64,000 nt of DNA from Paraferrimonas sp. SM1919 (GCF_010993985.1 NZ_WINH01000001.1:186001-250000), one strand, 5' to 3'. Shown: positions 36,807-46,353, counted from the stretch's first letter. Notes: generated by a model from the sequence alone, not told the origin. Numbers and translations are program-made.

Positions 36807-38798
36807 TTATAAGCTATTGGCAGCGTTTACGATGTTTTCACTAGTAAAGCCAAACATTTTAAACAGTTCACCTGCAGGTGCAGATTCACCAAAGCTGTTC
36901 ATAGCAATGATTTTACCGTTTAAACCAACATACTTAAACCAAAAATCTGCAATACCAGCTTCAACGGCAATGCGTTTGCTCACATTTTGAGGTAACACTT
37001 TGGCTTTATAGCTGTCTTCTTGAGCATCGAACACATTGGTGTTTGGCATAGACACTACACGAACCGCTTTACCCTGTTGCTCTAGGGTCGCTGCCGCTTC
37101 CATAGTAATGCCAACTTCAGAGCCGGTTGCGATTAGAATAATTTCAGGTTCACCTTGGCTATCTTTTAGGATGTAACCACCCTTTGCCACGTTCGCTAGT
37201 TGCTCGGCATCACGAGATTGCTGAGCTAGGTTCTGGCGAGAGAAGATTAAGCTTGATGGACCATCGTTACGCTCAAGAGCGTGTTTCCAAGCAATCGCAG
37301 ACTCAACCTGATCACATGGACGCCAAGTGCTCATGTTCGGTGTTTGACGAAGGCTGGCAATTTGCTCTACAGGTTGGTGAGTTGGACCATCTTCACCCAG
37401 GCCAATTGAATCATGGGTGTATACGAAAATAGCGCGCTGTTTCATCAGTGCTGCCATACGTACCGCATTACGAGCGTATTCCATAAACATTAGGAAAGTA
37501 GCACCGTAAGGGATTAGACCACCGTGCAGGGCAATACCATTCATAATGGCAGACATACCAAACTCACGTACACCGTAGTGTAGGTAGTTACCTGAAGCGT
37601 CATCAGCACTAATCGCTTTAGAACCTGACCACATGGTTAGGTTAGATGGTGCAAGATCAGCAGAACCACCGTTTAGCTCTGGCAGTAATTTACCAAAGGC
37701 TTCTAGTGAGTTTTGCGATGCTTTACGAGATGCAATGTCTGCTGGGTTGTTTTGTAACTCATTAATAAAGGCATCCGCTTGGGCAGAGAAGTCACTTGGT
37801 AGGTCGCCTTTCATGCGGCGCTCGAATTCAGCCGCTAATTCTGGGTGGGCTGCCGCGTAGGCCGCTAGTTTTTCATTCCAAGCAGACTCAGATGCACCGC
37901 CTTTAGCATTTTGGTTCCACTGGCTGTATACATCAGCTGGCACTTCAAATGGGGCGTGTGGCCAATTCATAAATTCACGTGCTGCGGCAATTTCTGCATC
38001 ACCTAGTGGTGCACCGTGGCAATCGTGTGAACCAGATTTGTTAGGAGACCCCCAACCAATAATGGTCTTACAACAAATTAGAGTAGGACGTGCAGTTTCT
38101 GCTTTAGCTTCGTTAATCGCAGCTGCAATGGCGTCGCTGTCGTGACCATCTACGCCAGCAATCACATGCCAGCCGTATGATTCAAAACGCTTAACCGTAT
38201 CGTCGGTGAACCAACCTTCTACTTCACCATCAATAGAAATACCGTTGTCATCCCAAAATGCCACTAGCTTACCTAAGCCTAAGGTACCGGCTAATGAACA
38301 GGCTTCGTGAGAGATACCTTCCATTAAACAACCATCGCCCATAAAGGCATAGGTAAAGTGATCAACAATATCATGACCTGGTTGGTTAAACTGAGCGGCT
38401 AGGTTTTTCTCGGCAATGGCCATACCTACGGCATTACAGATACCTTGACCTAAAGGACCTGTGGTGGTTTCTACACCTGGAGCATAGCCATACTCTGGAT
38501 GACCTGGAGTGCGAGAATGTAATTGACGGAATTGCTTTAAGTCTTCAATACCTAAATCGTAACCAGATAGGTGTAATAAAGAATACAGAAGCATCGAGCC
38601 ATGGCCATTAGATAATACAAAACGGTCGCGGTTGTACCAATCAGGATTACTAGGGTTGTGGTTTAAAAAATCACGCCATAGTACTTCAGCAATATCAGCC
38701 ATCCCCATTGGAGCACCTGGGTGGCCTGAATTTGCCTGCTGAACGGCATCCATACTCAACGCACGGATAGCGTTGGCGAGTTCTTTACGCGAAGACAT
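36807..38798 (-). CDS. tkt: Transketolase
   Basis: Thiamine-diphosphate enzyme of the non-oxidative pentose-phosphate pathway. 663 residues, the same length as E. coli TktA. The N-terminal [29 protein letters not shown], the ThDP/metal motif [13 protein letters not shown] (about residues 155-167), the pyrimidine domain with [17 protein letters not shown], and a full-length C-terminal domain are visible. ATG behind AAAGGATAAG. It is first in the tkt-epd-pgk-fba cluster and divergent from metK across 421 bp. Confidence 0.97.
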   Translation of the reverse strand: MSSRKELANAIRALSMDAVQQANSGHPGAPMGMADIAEVLWRDFLNHNPSNPDWYNRDRFVLSNGHGSMLLYSLLHLSGYDLGIEDLKQFRQLHSRTPGHPEYGYAPGVETTTGPLGQGICNAVGMAIAEKNLAAQFNQPGHDIVDHFTYAFMGDGCLMEGISHEACSLAGTLGLGKLVAFWDDNGISIDGEVEGWFTDDTVKRFESYGWHVIAGVDGHDSDAIAAAINEAKAETARPTLICCKTIIGWGSPNKSGSHDCHGAPLGDAEIAAAREFMNWPHAPFEVPADVYSQWNQNAKGGASESAWNEKLAAYAAAHPELAAEFERRMKGDLPSDFSAQADAFINELQNNPADIASRKASQNSLEAFGKLLPELNGGSADLAPSNLTMWSGSKAISADDASGNYLHYGVREFGMSAIMNGIALHGGLIPYGATFLMFMEYARNAVRMAALMKQRAIFVYTHDSIGLGEDGPTHQPVEQIASLRQTPNMSTWRPCDQVESAIAWKHALERNDGPSSLIFSRQNLAQQSRDAEQLANVAKGGYILKDSQGEPEIILIATGSEVGITMEAAATLEQQGKAVRVVSMPNTNVFDAQEDSYKAKVLPQNVSKRIAVEAGIADFWFKYVGLNGKIIAMNSFGESAPAGELFKMFGFTSENIVNAANSL

Positions 38799-39045
38799 GG
38801 TCTTATCCTTTTATGATTTATGTAGCAATTTTCAGTACGCTATTCTCTACAAACACAGAGTGTAGCGCAAATAAAATAAGCTGAACCTGAGCTAAAATTA
38901 TCTTTACCGTGTAAATAGTAAAAACTTAAGCCACATTTAGCTACATAAACAACACAAAAGCTATGCTCCTAAAAGGTTAGCTTTTATTTTGAACTATACT
39001 TGATGCCGTATTTTGCAACCACCAAAATGATCTTAATAAACTGAA

Positions 39046-39087
39046 AAACAGTTATATAGACTGTTTGACTGTGTTCACAAAACAGTC
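39046..39087. repeat. Alternating inverted repeats upstream of metK
   Basis: Three arms: AAACAGT (39046-39052), GACTGTTT (39059-39066) and AAACAGTC (39080-39087). The middle arm can pair with either outer one, so two mutually exclusive stem-loops, or tandem operator half-sites, are possible. They lie in the 421-bp tkt/metK gap about 40-80 bp upstream of the metK -35. Confidence 0.55.
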
Positions 39088-39126
39088 AAAACATAGGCAC
39101 TTATGATCACTTTTTTGATTTCGGTA

Positions 39127-39155
39127 GTGCCAAATCTGTTTTTTTTATTTAGAAT
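39127..39155 (+). promoter_or_regulatory. metK promoter
   Basis: -35 GTGCCA (39127-39132), a 17-bp spacer, -10 TAGAAT (39150-39155), directly adjacent to the MetJ boxes. The rest of the tkt/metK gap (38799-39219) is AT-rich with no gene visible; the tkt promoter must also lie there. Confidence 0.6.
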
Positions 39156-39187
39156 AGACGTCTAGATGTAAAAACATCCACACGTAT
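39156..39187. promoter_or_regulatory. MetJ operator: four tandem metboxes in front of metK
   Basis: Four consecutive 8-mers starting with a perfect consensus AGACGTCT (39156-39163), then AGATGTAA, AAACATCC and ACACGTAT with decreasing matches. MetJ with S-adenosylmethionine binds arrays of this 8-bp box cooperatively. The array overlaps the expected transcription start just after the -10, so repression by excess AdoMet is expected. Confidence 0.82.
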
Positions 39188-39219
39188 TAACCGCTAAAGA
39201 TAAGTGAGACCGTTAAATT

Positions 39220-40371
39220 ATGGCTAAACATTTATTCACTTCAGAATCTGTATCTGAAGGTCATCCAGATAAAATCGCCGATCAGATTTCTGATGCTGTA
39301 CTTGACGCCATTTTAGAACAAGATCCAAAAGCACGCGTCGCTTGTGAAACTTATGTAAAAACCGGCATGGTAATGGTTGGTGGTGAGATCACCACTTCTG
39401 CATGGGTCGATATTGAAGAATTGACTCGTAAAACCGTGCGCGAAATTGGTTACACCCATTCAGACATGGGTTTTGATGCTGATTCCTGTGCTGTACTCAA
39501 CGTGGTTGGTAAACAGTCACCTGACATTAACCAAGGTGTTGACCGTGCTGACCCACGGGAACAAGGTGCAGGCGACCAAGGTCTGATGTTTGGTTATGCG
39601 TCAAACGAAACCGACGTCTTAATGCCAGCGCCGATTACTTACGCTCACCGCTTAGTGAAGCGTCAAGCAGAAGTTCGTAAAAACGGTACTTTGCCATGGT
39701 TGCGTCCAGATGCTAAGTCACAGGTAACCTTTGCCTATGAAAATGGCATTATTACTGGTATTGATGCGGTAGTGCTTTCTACTCAACACTGCGATTCTAT
39801 TTCTCAAGCTGACCTTGTAGAAGCGGTACGTGAAGAAATTATTAAACCAGAACTACCAGAAAAGTGGATCAACAAAGACACCAAATTCTTTATCAACCCA
39901 ACTGGCCGTTTTGTTATTGGTGGTCCAATGGGGGATTGTGGTCTAACTGGTCGTAAGATCATCGTTGACACATATGGTGGCATGGCCCGTCATGGCGGTG
40001 GTGCTTTCTCTGGTAAAGATCCATCTAAGGTTGACCGAAGTGCCGCTTATGCCGGTCGTTATGTTGCTAAAAACTTAGTCGCAGCAGGAGTGGCAGACAA
40101 GTGTGAAATTCAAATTTCATACGCTATTGGTGTTGCTGAACCAACGTCTATTTCCGTAGAGACCTTTGGTACAGCCAAAATTTCCGAAGAAAAGATCAAT
40201 GAGTTAGTTCGTCGTCACTTCGACCTACGCCCTTATGGTCTGATAGAAATGTTGGATCTAAATCGTCCAATTTATCTACCTACAGCAGCATACGGTCACT
40301 TTGGTCGCGAAGAGTTCCCATGGGAACGCACAGACAAAGCTGAAGCCATTCGTGCTGACGCTGGTTTATAA
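39220..40371 (+). CDS. metK: S-adenosylmethionine synthetase
   Basis: Makes AdoMet from methionine and ATP. 383 residues, standard length. Motifs: N-terminal [20 protein letters not shown], the ATP-binding hexapeptide GAGDQG (with LMFGYA), the P-loop-like [19 protein letters not shown], and the [14 protein letters not shown]-terminal block. ATG with a weak GTGAG upstream. Transcribed alone between a MetJ-type operator and a strong terminator. Confidence 0.98.
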   Translation: MAKHLFTSESVSEGHPDKIADQISDAVLDAILEQDPKARVACETYVKTGMVMVGGEITTSAWVDIEELTRKTVREIGYTHSDMGFDADSCAVLNVVGKQSPDINQGVDRADPREQGAGDQGLMFGYASNETDVLMPAPITYAHRLVKRQAEVRKNGTLPWLRPDAKSQVTFAYENGIITGIDAVVLSTQHCDSISQADLVEAVREEIIKPELPEKWINKDTKFFINPTGRFVIGGPMGDCGLTGRKIIVDTYGGMARHGGGAFSGKDPSKVDRSAAYAGRYVAKNLVAAGVADKCEIQISYAIGVAEPTSISVETFGTAKISEEKINELVRRHFDLRPYGLIEMLDLNRPIYLPTAAYGHFGREEFPWERTDKAEAIRADAGL

Positions 40372-40389
40372 CCAGCCATACTAATTATC

Positions 40390-40417
40390 GATACCCGCCT
40401 TGTGCGGGTATTTTTTT
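40390..40417 (+). terminator. Terminator of metK
   Basis: ATACCCGC / GCGGGTAT, 5-nt loop, then T7 on the plus strand, about 20 bp past the metK stop. Confidence 0.92.
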
Positions 40418-40460
40418 ATTCGCACATCAGAAGATAGAAAATCAGCATAATTTCAGATAT

Positions 40461-40706
40461 TTGCTACATTTATTAAATGGTAAAAAAAATCAGTCTAAAG
40501 CACTACACTATATTTTAGGAACGCTAACGAAAGCACTTATCTGCCAATGTCCAAATTGCAAACAAGAGTCTTCGTTCCTGAGGGTCAAACGTAAGTTTAT
40601 TGAGAAAATTTTACACTTCAACCATGCCAAAATGCGATGTCGTTGTTGCCATAATACCTTTTGGTGCGATAAAGAAATTAACCCTTCCAGTAAATTAATG
40701 ACATAA
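40461..40706 (+). CDS. Possible small zinc-ribbon protein
   Basis: An 81-codon frame whose second half contains CQCPNC and, 27 residues later, CRCCHNTFWC, with a basic stretch between (FLRVKRKFIEKILHFNHAKMRC). This C-P-x-C ... R-x-R-x-x-x-E-K ... R-C-x-x-C pattern is common in small zinc-ribbon proteins. The start is uncertain: the only in-frame candidate at the left is a TTG without a Shine-Dalgarno sequence, and there is no ATG before the first cysteines. Either translation starts at a rare codon near AGGAACG (about 40517), or this is a remnant of a longer gene. It lies after the metK terminator with no obvious promoter. Confidence 0.42.
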   Translation: MLHLLNGKKNQSKALHYILGTLTKALICQCPNCKQESSFLRVKRKFIEKILHFNHAKMRCRCCHNTFWCDKEINPSSKLMT

Positions 40707-40775
40707 AAAAAACCCCAATAATTGCTGTCCAACTATTAGGGCTCAGTTCAGTCCAAGTATTTCTTGGCAATCAAC

Positions 40776-41477
40776 TTAGAACGACTTAGACACTGTGAAT
40801 AACAAGCCATTGCTGTTTTTAAATGCACCACTGTCTACCACTTCTTCTTGGTTATCCATAAAGTTAACAAGATAAGCGGCTGAGAAATCTAAGCCAAAGT
40901 GTGAAGTACTTAGACCAATCGAAGTATCAACATAGGATAGGTAATCGTAGCCAGAATCCCAGTATTCACCAAAGTTATGACCCGCGTGTAAATCAAGATT
41001 TAGATTATCCATCAATTCATGGCTGTAGTTAGCACTAACGTAATGGCTGGTCATGCCGGTGTTACCCGCATTGTTTGTCACATAGTACTCTAGATCTACA
41101 CCGTAACTAGAGAAGCCAAGAATAAGTTCTTCATAGCTGTCAATGTCAGAAGAGCCAGGATATTGATAGCTAATTAGAGTTGCAGAATAACTGTTGTTAT
41201 CATCGATTTCACCCCAGTAGCCAGCGTATAGATCCAGTTCCATATCACCGCTGGTGTCTTGACCATAATCTAGGTTCGATGCCCACGCCCCCACAAACCA
41301 GCCGCTATCAAAGTTAACGTCAACGCCTGCTTGAATCGCTGGATTGCCGGCAGACAATGACTGACCACGCCAACGGTAATCAGAAGTGAGTGCGACATTA
41401 CCAGAGACTTCCGCCGCAATTGCTGTAGCTTGTGCGGCCACCAAAAGGCCAGCTGTTGCCAGTAGTTTTGTTTTCAT
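40776..41477 (-). CDS. TorF-family putative outer-membrane porin
   Basis: A 233-residue exported protein. Signal peptide MKTKLLATAGLLVAAQATAIAA is followed by EVSGNVALTSDYRWRGQSLS, the hallmark start of the TorF/TIGR02001 family. The rest is a run of short amphipathic strands with many aromatics, ending in F, as expected for a 12-strand-type barrel. I chose the ATG at 41477 because AAGGTGG lies 8 nt upstream; the longer frame begins with a GTG inside that ribosome site. Members are of unknown function; one was named in a trimethylamine-oxide context. Monocistronic. Confidence 0.88.
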   Translation of the reverse strand: MKTKLLATAGLLVAAQATAIAAEVSGNVALTSDYRWRGQSLSAGNPAIQAGVDVNFDSGWFVGAWASNLDYGQDTSGDMELDLYAGYWGEIDDNNSYSATLISYQYPGSSDIDSYEELILGFSSYGVDLEYYVTNNAGNTGMTSHYVSANYSHELMDNLNLDLHAGHNFGEYWDSGYDYLSYVDTSIGLSTSHFGLDFSAAYLVNFMDNQEEVVDSGAFKNSNGLLFTVSKSF

Positions 41478-41852
41478 TTTTTTTACCACCTTAAAACAGA
41501 AGCAATGCTTCTTTAAAAACTTAATCGCAAATTATCACAAGCCTTAAAAACAGCAACTAAAGCTAATTTTAATAAAAAACAGCTCTTTAAAAGCCTTCTT
41601 ATGTTAAAAGGAGGTGACAAATAAAGGCCAATTGTTACAACAAGGTTAATCCAACAACAATAACCATGGCATTGGCGCGCCACTCAACCCAAAGGGTTAA
41701 CATTAACGGCAAAATGAAAGAATTACAGTTAATTCATAATCAATAGAAACTAAAAAATTTTCCGGCAGCAAAACATGACTTTAAGCATTAAGCTAGGCTT
41801 GCTCTGAATCAGTGTGCAATTTTTTAAGCTTTGAATCTGAAATAGAAGATAC
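41478..41852. other. 375-bp region without a gene between the TorF-family gene and the tRNA-Trp array
   Basis: AT-rich. It holds the leader and promoter of the minus-strand TorF gene. A short hairpin GAAGCAATGCTTC (41500-41512) lies in its leader, and TTGTTACAACAA-like symmetry (around 41631-41643) could be an operator. An AAAAGGAGGTG at 41606-41616 on the plus strand has no reading frame behind it. No gene is supported. Confidence 0.5.
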
Positions 41853-41883
41853 AAAAATGCCGAGCATCGGCTCGGCATTTTTG
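41853..41883 (-). terminator. Terminator of the tRNA-Trp array
   Basis: AAAAATGCCGAG / CTCGGCATTTTT with a short loop, just downstream of the last tRNA on the minus strand. Confidence 0.9.
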
Positions 41884-41889
41884 CTTGTG

Positions 41890-41966
41890 TGGCAGGGGTG
41901 ACAGGACTCGAACCCGTAACCATCGGTTTTGGAGACCGCTGTTCTACCAATTGGAACTACACCCCT
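41890..41966 (-). tRNA. tRNA-Trp (anticodon CCA), distal copy
   Basis: 77 nt including the encoded CCA. Acceptor stem AGGGGTG / CACCCCT, discriminator G, D-arm GTTC...GAAC, anticodon loop CTCCAAA, T-loop TTCGAGT. The first anticodon-stem pair is a G-A mismatch, present in all three copies. Confidence 0.96.
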
Positions 41967-42014
41967 ACAAGTTTTGTATTAAAGCCGCTAAAGAATTAGC
42001 CACTTCAAATTGTG

Positions 42015-42091
42015 TGGCAGGGGTGACAGGACTCGAACCCGTAACCATCGGTTTTGGAGACCGCTGTTCTACCAATTGGAACTACACCCCT
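42015..42091 (-). tRNA. tRNA-Trp (anticodon CCA), middle copy
   Basis: Identical in sequence to the other two copies, 77 nt with CCA end. Confidence 0.96.
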
Positions 42092-42139
42092 ACAAGTTTT
42101 GTATTAAAGCCGCTAAAGAATTAGCCACTTCAAATTGTG

Positions 42140-42216
42140 TGGCAGGGGTGACAGGACTCGAACCCGTAACCATCGGTTTTGGAGACCGCTGTTCTACCAA
42201 TTGGAACTACACCCCT
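42140..42216 (-). tRNA. tRNA-Trp (anticodon CCA), promoter-proximal copy
   Basis: Identical 77-nt gene, 12 nt from the mature 5' end to the -10 of the promoter upstream. Confidence 0.96.
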
Positions 42217-42228
42217 AAAGCGAGAGGA

Positions 42229-42256
42229 ATTATACAAAAGCCTCCCCAAAGGTAAA
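42229..42256 (-). promoter_or_regulatory. Promoter of the tRNA-Trp array
   Basis: On the minus strand, -35 TTTACC (42251-42256), 16-bp spacer, perfect -10 TATAAT (42229-42234), then a C-rich discriminator (TCCTCTCGC), as in stringently controlled stable-RNA promoters. Confidence 0.85.
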
Positions 42257-42335
42257 GCGCTTTTTTAGAATAATGCCTCTGTTTGCTTTTATTTCGAACG
42301 ATATTGCTCAATGTCGATCAGTTAACACTTCAGAA

Positions 42336-42351
42336 ACTGAGCTAGATCACA
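42336..42351. promoter_or_regulatory. Possible CRP-binding site upstream of sstT
   Basis: ACTGA-GCTAGA-TCACA, with a perfect right half-site and 3/5 in the left half-site, about 60 bp upstream of a TATAAT (42407-42412) that has no good -35. This layout fits a CRP-activated promoter. Confidence 0.5.
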
Positions 42352-42434
42352 CTTTTTTAGCTCTGCTTAGTAGTAGTACAATGACACAGGTATTATGCAC
42401 ACTCACTATAATCATTACTTTTTAGGAACATTTT

Positions 42435-43649
42435 ATGAAGCTTTTGGCAGGGATGATAGCGCGGCTATCGAATTCTAGTTTGGTGCTACAAATTGTTGTT
42501 GGCTTGATTTTTGGGATCATTATTGCTTTGCTTGATCCCACCACCGCTAAAGCTTTTGGTTTATTAGGGGAGTTATTTGTTGGCAGTCTAAAGGCTGTAG
42601 CCCCATTACTGGTGTTTGTGCTAGTTATTGCTGCTATTGCTACCCAGCAGCATAACCACACCGCTAAGCTTAAACCGATTATTGGTTTATATCTATTTGG
42701 TACTTTTGCCGCCGCCCTGATTGCGGTCAGCATGAGCTTTGCTTTTCCAGTGTCTCTTAGCTTGGCGACCCAAAGCACCGAATTAAGTCCTCCTCAAGAT
42801 GTTATTGAGATCCTTAAAACTCTGCTTTTTAAAGTAATTGATAACCCTATAAATGCCCTAGCCAATGCCAACTTTATTGGCATTTTAACTTGGTCAATCG
42901 CTTTAGGTGTGCTCTTTAAGCGTGCCAATGACAATACCAAAGTAATGATTACTGATGTTTCAGAAGCCATTAACACCATGGTAAAGTGGATTATTCGTTT
43001 TGCACCTATCGGTATTTTAGGACTGGTTGCAAATACTATCGCAACCACAGGTTTTAGCGCGTTGTGGCAATATGCTGAACTGACTGCGGTACTGATCAGT
43101 ACCATGTTACTGATGGCACTGGTGATCAACCCAATGATTACTTATATCTTTATTCGTAAAAACCCTTACCCTCTGGTTTTTACAACCCTAAGACAAAGCG
43201 GGGTGACAGCATTTTTTACCCGTTCATCTGCAGCAAATATCCCTGTTAACCTAGATCTGTGTAAAAAACTGCAATTGCATGAAGATACCTATTCTGTTGC
43301 CATACCTTTAGGTGCCAGCATTAACATGGCCGGTGCTGCTATCACCATTACAGTGCTGACCCTAGCGACCGCCAATACCTTAGGAATCGAGGTGGATTTT
43401 GCCTCTGCAGTATTACTTAGCCTAGTGGCATCGATTTCTGCTTGCGGTGCCTCTGGAGTCGCAGGAGGCTCGTTACTGCTGATCCCATTAGCCTGTAGCT
43501 TATTTGGTATTAGCAATGATATTGCCATGCAGGTAGTGGCCGTTGGTTTTATCATTGGTGTGATTCAAGATTCGACCGAAACCGCCCTTAACAGCTCAAC
43601 AGATGTACTCTACACCGCCATTGCAGATAAGGGCTCGAAAATTAATTAA
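42435..43649 (+). CDS. sstT: Serine/threonine:sodium symporter SstT
   Basis: Inner-membrane Na+-coupled importer of serine and threonine in the dicarboxylate/amino-acid:cation symporter family. 404 residues, eight helices plus two re-entrant hairpins. Diagnostic segments: [18 protein letters not shown] near the N-terminus, [21 protein letters not shown] (serine-rich hairpin 1), [23 protein letters not shown] and [23 protein letters not shown] (hairpin 2). ATG behind AGGAA. Its stop codon overlaps that of the convergent oxidoreductase gene by 4 nt, and no terminator separates them. Confidence 0.95.
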   Translation: MKLLAGMIARLSNSSLVLQIVVGLIFGIIIALLDPTTAKAFGLLGELFVGSLKAVAPLLVFVLVIAAIATQQHNHTAKLKPIIGLYLFGTFAAALIAVSMSFAFPVSLSLATQSTELSPPQDVIEILKTLLFKVIDNPINALANANFIGILTWSIALGVLFKRANDNTKVMITDVSEAINTMVKWIIRFAPIGILGLVANTIATTGFSALWQYAELTAVLISTMLLMALVINPMITYIFIRKNPYPLVFTTLRQSGVTAFFTRSSAANIPVNLDLCKKLQLHEDTYSVAIPLGASINMAGAAITITVLTLATANTLGIEVDFASAVLLSLVASISACGASGVAGGSLLLIPLACSLFGISNDIAMQVVAVGFIIGVIQDSTETALNSSTDVLYTAIADKGSKIN

Positions 43650-44977
43650 AACCACTTATCGGCAATTCGCCCATATTGGTAATAACCCCACTGGCCAACC
43701 CGTCTTAAAGGCGCCAGTGGGAATTTTGGTGCTGGATTACTGTATAGTGGCAGTTGCGGGACCTTTTCGCCACTGAGCATTTGTGCCAATCGATATCCAG
43801 CCTGGGCACTAAAAGAGACACCTGAGCCACAATAACCAATGCTATAACCCTGACCATTTTGGGCATACACATGGGGCATATCATCAAGCGCCGCCGCTAT
43901 CCAGCCGTGCCACTTATATTCTATTGGCTGTTGAGCTAATACCGGAAAGCAAACGGCCATGGCCTGCTGCAGTCTTTGATAGTAGACAGCCTTATTAGCA
44001 TCCCTACCACGGATCGCGCCCCTGCCACCAAACAGCAATCGGTTATCTGGTAGTAAGCGGTAATAATATTTTAGACGGCGAGTATCCATCACTAATTGTT
44101 TTGAGGATAATCCCACTTGGGCTAACTGTTGCGCTGATAATGGTTTGGTCACCATCACCGATGACAAAATCGGTAAGTAACGACTGACTAAATCCGTGTC
44201 TAAAGATTTTGGCCCATAGGCATTGCTAGCAAGCACCATCTGCTTTGCTTGAATGTTGCCACCGGCACAACTCATCTCATAACCACTTGTAGTTAATTGA
44301 TATGACTCCACTAAGGTATTTTCAAAAATATCCACCCCTGCATTGGTGCACATTTGCTTGTACCCTAATAATAACTTTAGTGGCTGCACCCCAAAGCCAT
44401 CACTAAACTTGAGCGCACCATATGCTTTGGCATTGTTCATTAATTGCTGCTGTAATTCAGACCCATTGACATAATAAGCCTCAGCATCGATATGTTTATT
44501 GATAAAATCACAGCTGCGCTGTAATGCTTGAGCAGCCTTTTGGTGGTGAGCAACTTTATAATAGCCTTTGGTTTGAGGCTCACAGTCAATACTGTGCTGT
44601 TCGATCAATGATTCTACCCGCATTACCGCATCACTAAATTCACGGTAAATGCCTTCAGCAGTCGCCACATCCCAGCGTTTGGCCATATCGGCAAAACCGA
44701 GACGACCGGAGCCCTTTAAAACAAAACCGGCATTACGTGCACTCGCACCAAAGCCTATCTGGTTGGCTTCTAACACGCACACTTTGCGTTGGTGTTCGGT
44801 CGCTAAATAGTAGGCTGTTAGCAAGCCTGTGTAGCCACCACCAATGATAGCGACATCATAATTAGCATCACACTGTATGCTCGGGTTAGCCTGTCCTAAT
44901 TGGATTTGACTGGCCCATAAGCTCGAAGCAAATGGGGTGTGTTGAGGAGACGGATCAATCAAAGGATCATAACTCAT
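43646..44977 (-). CDS. FAD-dependent amine/amino-acid oxidoreductase (DAO family)
   Basis: A 443-residue flavoenzyme. The dinucleotide-binding motif [18 protein letters not shown] (residues ~42-59), ASARNAGFV, and the C-terminal [18 protein letters not shown] place it in the DadA/PuuB-like DAO family, which oxidises secondary or primary amines with release of H2O2 or reduction of an acceptor. Substrate not predictable; gamma-glutamylputrescine-oxidase-like proteins have the same layout. Translation is coupled to the GNAT gene upstream through ATGA. Confidence 0.85.
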   Translation of the reverse strand: MSYDPLIDPSPQHTPFASSLWASQIQLGQANPSIQCDANYDVAIIGGGYTGLLTAYYLATEHQRKVCVLEANQIGFGASARNAGFVLKGSGRLGFADMAKRWDVATAEGIYREFSDAVMRVESLIEQHSIDCEPQTKGYYKVAHHQKAAQALQRSCDFINKHIDAEAYYVNGSELQQQLMNNAKAYGALKFSDGFGVQPLKLLLGYKQMCTNAGVDIFENTLVESYQLTTSGYEMSCAGGNIQAKQMVLASNAYGPKSLDTDLVSRYLPILSSVMVTKPLSAQQLAQVGLSSKQLVMDTRRLKYYYRLLPDNRLLFGGRGAIRGRDANKAVYYQRLQQAMAVCFPVLAQQPIEYKWHGWIAAALDDMPHVYAQNGQGYSIGYCGSGVSFSAQAGYRLAQMLSGEKVPQLPLYSNPAPKFPLAPLRRVGQWGYYQYGRIADKWF

Positions 44978-45540
44978 ACGAGATCCTCAAATTTCAATTG
45001 CATTTCCATTGCTGTGCATTGGCAATCGAAGCCACATATCGGACAATCATAATTGTTGATCAGCCCTTCTTCATTCCAACGCTTGGGATGGGCTTTAATT
45101 AATGTTCCACCGGCTTTGGAAAAGTAGCGCACTGCAGCATTGTTTGGACTTTCTTTCCATAGATGGCTTATTCCAGCAACGCCACCTTGGGCTTTCACGG
45201 CTTTAATGGATGCCATTAGAAGTTGACCACCTATGCCTTTTCCTTGGGCATCAAAATCTACCGTGTTACATTTAAAATAACACAATTTAGTGATACCCGA
45301 GCACCACAAATCAGGGGAGCACCATTTATCGGCTTGCCAGTTACCCGGCGCATAGGTCAGCCGAAAGCCCAGCATGCGGTCGCCTTCCATTGCGACAAAG
45401 TTACTATTTATGCCGTTTTTAATTGCCAAAGGGGCTTTTTTCCTTAGCTCTTCCAAACTAATGTAACCTGAACCATGCACCTTATTAGCAAGGCTGACTA
45501 ATTGTTGATAATGTTTGGGTTGTAAATTAATGATTTCCAT
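44974..45540 (-). CDS. GNAT-family acetyltransferase with a C-terminal cysteine cluster
   Basis: A 188-residue N-acetyltransferase. The acetyl-CoA motif A is visible as DAQGKGIGGQLLMASIKAV (residues ~98-116), with earlier strands FVAMEGDRMLGFRLTY. Unusually it ends in DCPICGFDCQCTAMEMQL, a four-cysteine knot that could bind a metal. It is co-transcribed with the amine-oxidase-like gene (4-nt overlap), suggesting acetylation of the same class of amine. Substrate unknown. Confidence 0.82.
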   Translation of the reverse strand: MEIINLQPKHYQQLVSLANKVHGSGYISLEELRKKAPLAIKNGINSNFVAMEGDRMLGFRLTYAPGNWQADKWCSPDLWCSGITKLCYFKCNTVDFDAQGKGIGGQLLMASIKAVKAQGGVAGISHLWKESPNNAAVRYFSKAGGTLIKAHPKRWNEEGLINNYDCPICGFDCQCTAMEMQLKFEDLV

Positions 45541-45610
45541 ATCTTTACCACTGTAATAAAAAGCTAGATCCCAATCTACTTTATATGTCAGCTAAAGCCA
45601 AACATCATCA

Positions 45611-45862
45611 TTAATGACGAATCATATATTCCAAAGTTTTAATTAATTTATCCGCTTCTTTGTCGCTGCTGGCGTGACAACTGAATATCCCATTACGATT
45701 GAAACAAATCGCGCATGATTGGTTTTTAATACAATATTTATTACCTGAAGAACACATAAAAGCATTGAGGTTGCGATAGTGGAACCCGCTAGAGAGAGGG
45801 GAGCCGTTGTGAACCACCATTTGGTAAGCTTTTAGTACTGTGTCAATTTTTAGATCAAGCAT
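45611..45862 (-). CDS. Small cysteine-containing protein of unknown function
   Basis: 83 residues. ATG is preceded by a near-perfect AGGAGG at 6-nt spacing, so I consider it translated. Five Cys cluster in the middle (MCSSGNKYCIKNQSCAICF and FSC), giving a possible metal- or disulfide-stabilised core, and the C-terminus is helical (DKEADKLIKTLEYMIRH). No family recognised. It stands alone, divergent from ppiC. Confidence 0.7.
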   Translation of the reverse strand: MLDLKIDTVLKAYQMVVHNGSPLSSGFHYRNLNAFMCSSGNKYCIKNQSCAICFNRNGIFSCHASSDKEADKLIKTLEYMIRH

Positions 45863-45996
45863 AAGACCTCCTCGCCATCCTTGAGCTAAAATACATTTAC
45901 TGTGAGTAAACTTACGCCTCTATTTAACATACAGATCAATACAACTTGTAATAACCGCTTTATAATATGGTATTAACGATATTTAAGAGTGAACCC

Positions 45997-46275
45997 ATGG
46001 CACGAACAGCAGCAGCATTGCATATTTTAGTCAAGCATCAACAACAGGCTGAAGATATCATCAAGCAACTTGAAAAAGGGGCTAAATTCCAAACCTTGGC
46101 AAAGAAATATTCTAAATGCCCTTCTGCAAAACGAGGGGGAGATTTAGGTGAATTTAAAAAAGGACAAATGGTTCCCGCATTTGATAAGGTTTGTTTCACC
46201 AAGGAAATTTTGACTCCACACCTCGTTAAAACTAAGTTTGGTTGGCATGTCGTCAAGATCCTGTATCGTACTTAG
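45997..46275 (+). CDS. ppiC: Parvulin-type peptidyl-prolyl cis-trans isomerase PpiC
   Basis: Single-domain cytoplasmic parvulin of 92 residues. The protein matches E. coli PpiC in size and layout: [58 protein letters not shown], and the C-terminal [14 protein letters not shown]. The two substrate-pocket histidines (LHIL, WHVV) are present. I start it at the ATG at 45997, which agrees with the family N-terminus [11 protein letters not shown]; the longer frame adds ten residues without support. It ends at a bidirectional terminator shared with nupC. Confidence 0.95.
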   Translation: MARTAAALHILVKHQQQAEDIIKQLEKGAKFQTLAKKYSKCPSAKRGGDLGEFKKGQMVPAFDKVCFTKEILTPHLVKTKFGWHVVKILYRT

Positions 46276-46293
46276 GCTGATAACTGCTAAAAC

Positions 46294-46327
46294 AAAAGGG
46301 AGGTAAGCTAAGCTTACCTCCCTTTTT
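46294..46327. terminator. Bidirectional terminator between ppiC and nupC
   Basis: Strong perfect stem AAAAGGGAGGTAAGC / GCTTACCTCCCTTTT with a 3-nt loop and A/T flanks on both sides. Confidence 0.93.
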
Positions 46328-46353
46328 AAATGTAAATTTTATTTAATTAGCAA

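Larger units (their letters stand above)
41885..42216 (-). repeat. 125-bp tandem repeat carrying three identical tRNA-Trp genes
   Basis: The three tRNAs begin at exactly 125-bp intervals, and the two 48-bp spacers between them are identical base for base. Identity ends at TTGTGTGG on the left and at the mature 5' end on the right. One promoter and one terminator frame the whole array. Confidence 0.95.

Noticed and set aside
41606..41640. AAAAGGAGGTG, a near-perfect Shine-Dalgarno sequence on the plus strand in the TorF/tRNA gap
   Set aside because: No start codon and reading frame of useful length follows; the only frame across it is a 7-codon ATG-TAA.
41671..41754. A 26-codon ATG frame on the plus strand
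   Set aside because: No ribosome site, no similarity recognised, composition like the surrounding non-coding DNA.
41885..42400. Regular direct repeats that could suggest a CRISPR array
   Set aside because: The repeats are whole tRNA genes with identical spacers; CRISPR spacers would be unique, and there are no cas genes.
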